Of a stretch of DNA of 64,000 nucleotides, positions 60,741-64,000 are shown piece after piece. The notes beneath the pieces are model-generated. The model searched no databases. It was not told where the DNA came from and saw only the letters and a program-made list of their open reading frames with translations. Location: positions 1 through 64,000 of the forward strand of contig CAMPKA010000010.1 of NCBI GenBank assembly GCA_946887075.1, written 5' to 3'. The DNA comes from an uncultured Salinimicrobium sp. Its GTDB lineage: Bacteria > Bacteroidota > Bacteroidia > Flavobacteriales > Flavobacteriaceae. The position numbers and the translations under genes were made by a program. Every line of letters begins with the position of its first letter. The stretch's first letter is position 1.

Positions 60741-60783
60741 GACCGTTGCCGTTTGCATATCTTTACGGCACAATTTGAACTTG

Positions 60784-61962
60784 ATGAATCAGGAAACCAG
60801 CAAGCGTTATTCCGGAAGGGGAGTTTCTGCAGGGAAAGAGGATGTCCACAACGCCATAAAGAAGGTGGATAAAGGATTATTTCCCAAAGCCTTTTGTAAA
60901 ATCGTACCCGATCACCTTTCGGGGGATGATCAGTACTGCATTGTCATGCACGCTGATGGGGCAGGGACCAAATCTTCCCTCGCCTATATGTATTGGAAGG
61001 AAACCCGGGATCTTTCCGTATGGAAAGGTATTGCCCAGGACGCGCTGATCATGAATATCGACGATCTGCTCTGTGTAGGCGCAGTTGATCATATTATGCT
61101 GTCTTCCACCATTGGCCGCAATAAAAATCTGATTCCGGGAGAGGTCTTGTCGGCAATCATCAACGGCACAGAGGACTTGCTCAGGGACCTGGCCCTTTAC
61201 GGGGTGAACATCCATTCAACCGGCGGAGAGACAGCGGATGTGGGAGATCTGGTCAGGACAATTATAGTGGACTCCACAGTCACGGCCAGAATGAAACGCA
61301 GCGAAGTGATCGACAACGCGCGGATCAGACCCGGGAATGTGATCGTAGGCCTTGCTTCCTTTGGGCAGGCCCAGTATGAGGAACAGTACAACGGAGGGAT
61401 GGGCAGTAATGGTCTAACCTCGGCCAGGCATGATGTTTTCGGAAAATATCTCGCGGATAAATATCCGGAAAGTTATGACAGCGGCATTCCCGATGATCTC
61501 GTATACGGCGGTTCTCTCAAGTTGACTGACCCTGTTGAGGGATCGCCTCTTGATGCTGGAAAATTGGTGCTTTCCCCAACGCGAACCTATGCTCCTGTCA
61601 TTAAACAGATCCTTGAAAGATATCGCTCCGAAATCTGCGGGATGATCCACTGCAGTGGAGGCGGGCAAACCAAAGTGCTTCATTTCGTCGAGAGCCTCCA
61701 CGTGATCAAGGATAACCTTTTTGAGATCCCCCCGCTTTTCAGGCTGATCCAGGACCAAAGCCAGACCGATTGGAAAGAGATGTACCAGGTCTTTAATATG
61801 GGGCACCGTATGGAGTTGTACGTCGATCCCGGGATTGCTCCGGAAGTCATGGCCATTTCAGAATCCCTGGGAGTACAGGCCAGGATCATCGGCAGGGTAG
61901 AGGCTGCTTCAGAGAAAAAGCTCACCATTAAGAGCCCCATGGGGGAATTCCAGTATTGGTAA
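60784..61962 (+). CDS. purM: Phosphoribosylformylglycinamidine cyclo-ligase (AIR synthase)
   Basis: 392-residue PurM-like enzyme of purine synthesis, making aminoimidazole ribotide from FGAM. YSGRGVSAGKEDVHNAIKKV, HADGAGTKSSLAYMYWKE, the metal/ATP segment MNIDDLLCVGA, STGGETADVGD and the C-terminal MIHCSGGGQTKVLHF are PurM features. Bacteroidota forms of about 390 residues are longer than E. coli PurM. ATG 60784 is used; the longer frame to 60652 runs into the glnA end and terminator. Confidence 0.9.
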   Translation: MNQETSKRYSGRGVSAGKEDVHNAIKKVDKGLFPKAFCKIVPDHLSGDDQYCIVMHADGAGTKSSLAYMYWKETRDLSVWKGIAQDALIMNIDDLLCVGAVDHIMLSSTIGRNKNLIPGEVLSAIINGTEDLLRDLALYGVNIHSTGGETADVGDLVRTIIVDSTVTARMKRSEVIDNARIRPGNVIVGLASFGQAQYEEQYNGGMGSNGLTSARHDVFGKYLADKYPESYDSGIPDDLVYGGSLKLTDPVEGSPLDAGKLVLSPTRTYAPVIKQILERYRSEICGMIHCSGGGQTKVLHFVESLHVIKDNLFEIPPLFRLIQDQSQTDWKEMYQVFNMGHRMELYVDPGIAPEVMAISESLGVQARIIGRVEAASEKKLTIKSPMGEFQYW

Positions 61963-61985
61963 CCGCCTCTTTCCGCTAATTCGGC

Positions 61986-63764
61986 TCAGGAATCTGACTT
62001 TTTTCGAATACTTGAACCTTCCGGGGGATACGGAATGGTATCGCTGAGCTCTTCGATTTTCTGTTGATCGAACTGAGGCAGCGGCATCTCTCCTTTCTCG
62101 CGCCATTGCCTGACCTTCTGCTCGGCTTCTTTCGACTTTTGGCTTTCGAGTCCCTGATCTTTCGCAAAATAAAGGGTCTGAGAAGGAAAAGCAAATCCGG
62201 TCCCGCTCTCTGCGACCTTGTCCATCATCCTTAAGAGCAGGTCCTCCTGGACTTCCAGGAATTCGTCGTAGGTCAGCACCGTAATATAGGAGAATACCTC
62301 CAGGTTAAGAGAATCAGCACCCAAAGAGATAAACCGGACTCTGGCCGAAGCATTTTCCACCTTGGGGTGCGCGTAAAGGATCGCACGGAGTTCGACCAGA
62401 AGAAACCTGAGTTGGTCGGGGGTTGTTTCGTACCGGAGACCCAGTACCGGATGGAACCAGAAGCGATCCCGGTGCGCATAGTTTTCAATGCTTTTGGCAG
62501 AAAATTCTCCGTTGGGAATAGTGATCAGGGTCCGGTCAAGGGTCCGAATTCGAGTGGAGCGCATCCCGATCTGTTCCACAGTTCCTACCGTGTCGCCCAC
62601 CTTGCAGAAGTCTCCCACCCTGACGGGCTGATCGGTCACAAGCGTTACGCTGCCCACGAAGTTCTCTACAGTCTTCTGTGCCCCCAGTGCCAGGGCGATA
62701 CCACCGATTCCGAGGGCAGCTAGCCCTGCGGTTACATTGACTCCAAAGGCCCCAAGAATAGCGATGACACCGAAGACTATGATCGCCACTTTGGCGGCCC
62801 TTTTGAGGAACAGGATGATCGAGACCCAGGAGATATGGCCCCTGAGGCTCATCCTTTTTTTGCTGAAGTCACTCACAAAATCGGTCAGCCTCCATAAAAG
62901 GATCAGCAGGGCGACCAAGCCCATGATCAGCGTAATTCCACTGAATTTCTGACGGACTATTATAGATATTCCGACTTCCTGGGAGATCATGACGAACAGC
63001 CAGACAGCGAGATAGATGATCACGGGTAAGGCAAAAGCTTTCATCACCCCATGTATGGGTTCTTCCCCTGCCCTTTTCCAAATCCTCGGTGTCAGGTGAA
63101 GGATCAGCCGGATCAGGGACCAGGACAGAAGGTAGGCGAGAAGAATGAACAACAGCATCGCGAGCCATTCTCCTACCGGGACCCCTCCCCAGGTTCGGTC
63201 TTGCAGGAACTCCGGAAGCATCTGGTCGATAAGGACGGAATGGTCCGCCATTGCACCGAACTTCTCAATGTTGTTAACGGTCTCCGATGAAAACATCCAG
63301 ATGGGGTACCCGTTCTCATCCATTTTCCTTTTTAATAGAAGTGGATAGGATTCCCCGCCAGCCTGGAAGGATCCCACTCGGTCCACTCCGGTAGGGAGCT
63401 GGTCGTCCGTTCTGCCGGTTGTATCATCACTGATAAAGGAGTAGGGGAGGAATTCTCCGTTGTGGTCCATCAGGGATTGCAGCAACAGGGCTATCTGCTC
63501 CCCATCAGTTCCCTCTGTTAAAGAGAAGTATTCTCCTGCGAAAAGATAACGTTCTTCTGCGACAGCATCGATAAATCCTGCAACTGTCCCTCGCGGTGTC
63601 CTTCTCCCGAGTCGGTCTTCAGGGATTTCCTCTTCAGCAGGCGGATCTTCCTGGGTATCGGGAAATACCTGACCAAAGGATTGGAAGGGGGCAATGGCTC
63701 CAATAAAAAACAGGAAAAAGAGGACCTGGAATGGGGCTTTAAATGGCGAACCTGATGCTGTCAT
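61986..63764 (-). CDS. MscS-family mechanosensitive channel with N-terminal extension
   Basis: 592-residue membrane protein. A signal peptide (about 1-31) and a ~170-residue periplasmic region precede five helices (about 205-225, 243-265, 275-293, 320-340, 345-365). The last includes the pore-lining GLAALGIGGIALALGAQKTVENFVGSV. The MscS beta domain follows with DFCKVGDTVGTVEQIGMRSTRIRTLDRTLITIPNGEFSAKSIENYAHRDR. Channels of this family release solutes on hypo-osmotic shock. The long N-terminal domain may sense something else. Charged C-terminal tail. Confidence 0.92.
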   Translation of the reverse strand: MTASGSPFKAPFQVLFFLFFIGAIAPFQSFGQVFPDTQEDPPAEEEIPEDRLGRRTPRGTVAGFIDAVAEERYLFAGEYFSLTEGTDGEQIALLLQSLMDHNGEFLPYSFISDDTTGRTDDQLPTGVDRVGSFQAGGESYPLLLKRKMDENGYPIWMFSSETVNNIEKFGAMADHSVLIDQMLPEFLQDRTWGGVPVGEWLAMLLFILLAYLLSWSLIRLILHLTPRIWKRAGEEPIHGVMKAFALPVIIYLAVWLFVMISQEVGISIIVRQKFSGITLIMGLVALLILLWRLTDFVSDFSKKRMSLRGHISWVSIILFLKRAAKVAIIVFGVIAILGAFGVNVTAGLAALGIGGIALALGAQKTVENFVGSVTLVTDQPVRVGDFCKVGDTVGTVEQIGMRSTRIRTLDRTLITIPNGEFSAKSIENYAHRDRFWFHPVLGLRYETTPDQLRFLLVELRAILYAHPKVENASARVRFISLGADSLNLEVFSYITVLTYDEFLEVQEDLLLRMMDKVAESGTGFAFPSQTLYFAKDQGLESQKSKEAEQKVRQWREKGEMPLPQFDQQKIEELSDTIPYPPEGSSIRKKSDS

Positions 63765-63846
63765 AGGACCAAGATACGGGTTTTCGGATTTTTATGAAAC
63801 TGGAGCATCTCTTTCCTGGCCGATCCAAGGCCAAGGAATCTATTGA

Positions 63847-64000
63847 TCAGCCCGCCTTTGAAATTCCGATTTTCCAGGGCTTCCTTCTCAACTGGGTTTT
63901 CACATCTTCGGCGGCCAAAAACAGACAGGGTACGATGACCAGGATAATGGCCGTGGCAAAAACAATTCCGAACCCTAGAGAGATCGCCATGGGAATCAAG
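63847..64000 (-). CDS. RND efflux transporter, C-terminal end (truncated by window)
   Basis: The last 50 codons of a minus-strand gene cut by the window edge. The visible part begins [29 protein letters not shown], the final transmembrane helix of RND (AcrB/MexB-like) pumps, and continues [14 protein letters not shown] to the stop at 63847. The family is inferred from this end only; the substrate is not known. Confidence 0.85.
   Translation of the reverse strand, partial: LIPMAISLGFGIVFATAIILVIVPCLFLAAEDVKTQLRRKPWKIGISKAG

Overview
The window looks like the chromosome of a member of the Flavobacteriaceae (Bacteroidota), probably marine or aquatic; I cannot name the genus. Evidence: a SusC/SusD pair, DUF6520, DUF7793, DUF1599, DUF4293 and BT_3928-type proteins, a type III glutamine synthetase, the Bacteroidota -7 promoter motif TAnnTTTG ahead of many genes, a Rho with a long polar insertion, and few Shine-Dalgarno sites. 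I found no rRNA, CRISPR array, insertion sequence or prophage.

Layout. 1-11.7 kb is conserved housekeeping DNA: tandem tRNA-Glu genes, rpsT, rho, a DUF4293 protein, a phosphodiesterase, truA translationally coupled to an ABC exporter, folP-cdaA (folate synthesis and c-di-AMP synthesis), then DUF1599, a DoxX-like protein, tpiA, prmA, clpS and tRNA-Arg. 12.2-17.6 kb is an ion, redox and sulfur-type group: an NhaD antiporter, two YceI-like proteins flanking an outer-membrane porin, and a YeeE/YedE transporter pair, with an exact FNR-type box between the divergent halves. 17.7-24.8 kb has an Ntn-hydrolase asparaginase and glutamate synthase (gltB-gltD).

24.8-38.7 kb is the accessory region. It starts with a decayed ABC-ATPase fragment, a small XRE regulator with a perfect 18-bp palindrome, and about 600 bp with no clear gene. 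Then comes susC-susD followed by two apparently identical copies of a 973-residue M16 zinc peptidase, produced by a 3,046-bp tandem duplication that also carries the last ~120 bp of susD. Facing it is an operon of DUF7793, PAS/AraC regulator, a shortened MauE-like protein and DUF6520. I read the susCD-M16 block as a peptide capture and digestion locus; the substrate is unknown.

39.1-48.2 kb holds a sulfatase, hemN with an FNR-type box placed for class II activation, a flavin amine oxidase, a VOC protein, a diheme cytochrome c, an Na+/alanine symporter with a possibly leaderless mRNA, and a Gfo/Idh oxidoreductase. 48.4-55.5 kb is signalling and stress: a multi-PAS protein with a histidine-box region but no kinase ATPase domain, a universal stress protein, an S9 peptidase and two ferritin-like four-helix proteins. 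55.6-64 kb has apt, a 49-residue protein, a BlaI/BlaR-like pair, glnA (type III) behind repeated GGGGT boxes, purM, an MscS channel and the C-terminus of an RND transporter.

The best leads are the near-perfect peptidase duplication with diverged flanks, the DUF7793-AraC-MauE-DUF6520 operon, the two FNR-type boxes, the glnA boxes, and the BlaR-like protein that ends in a TonB-plug-like motif.
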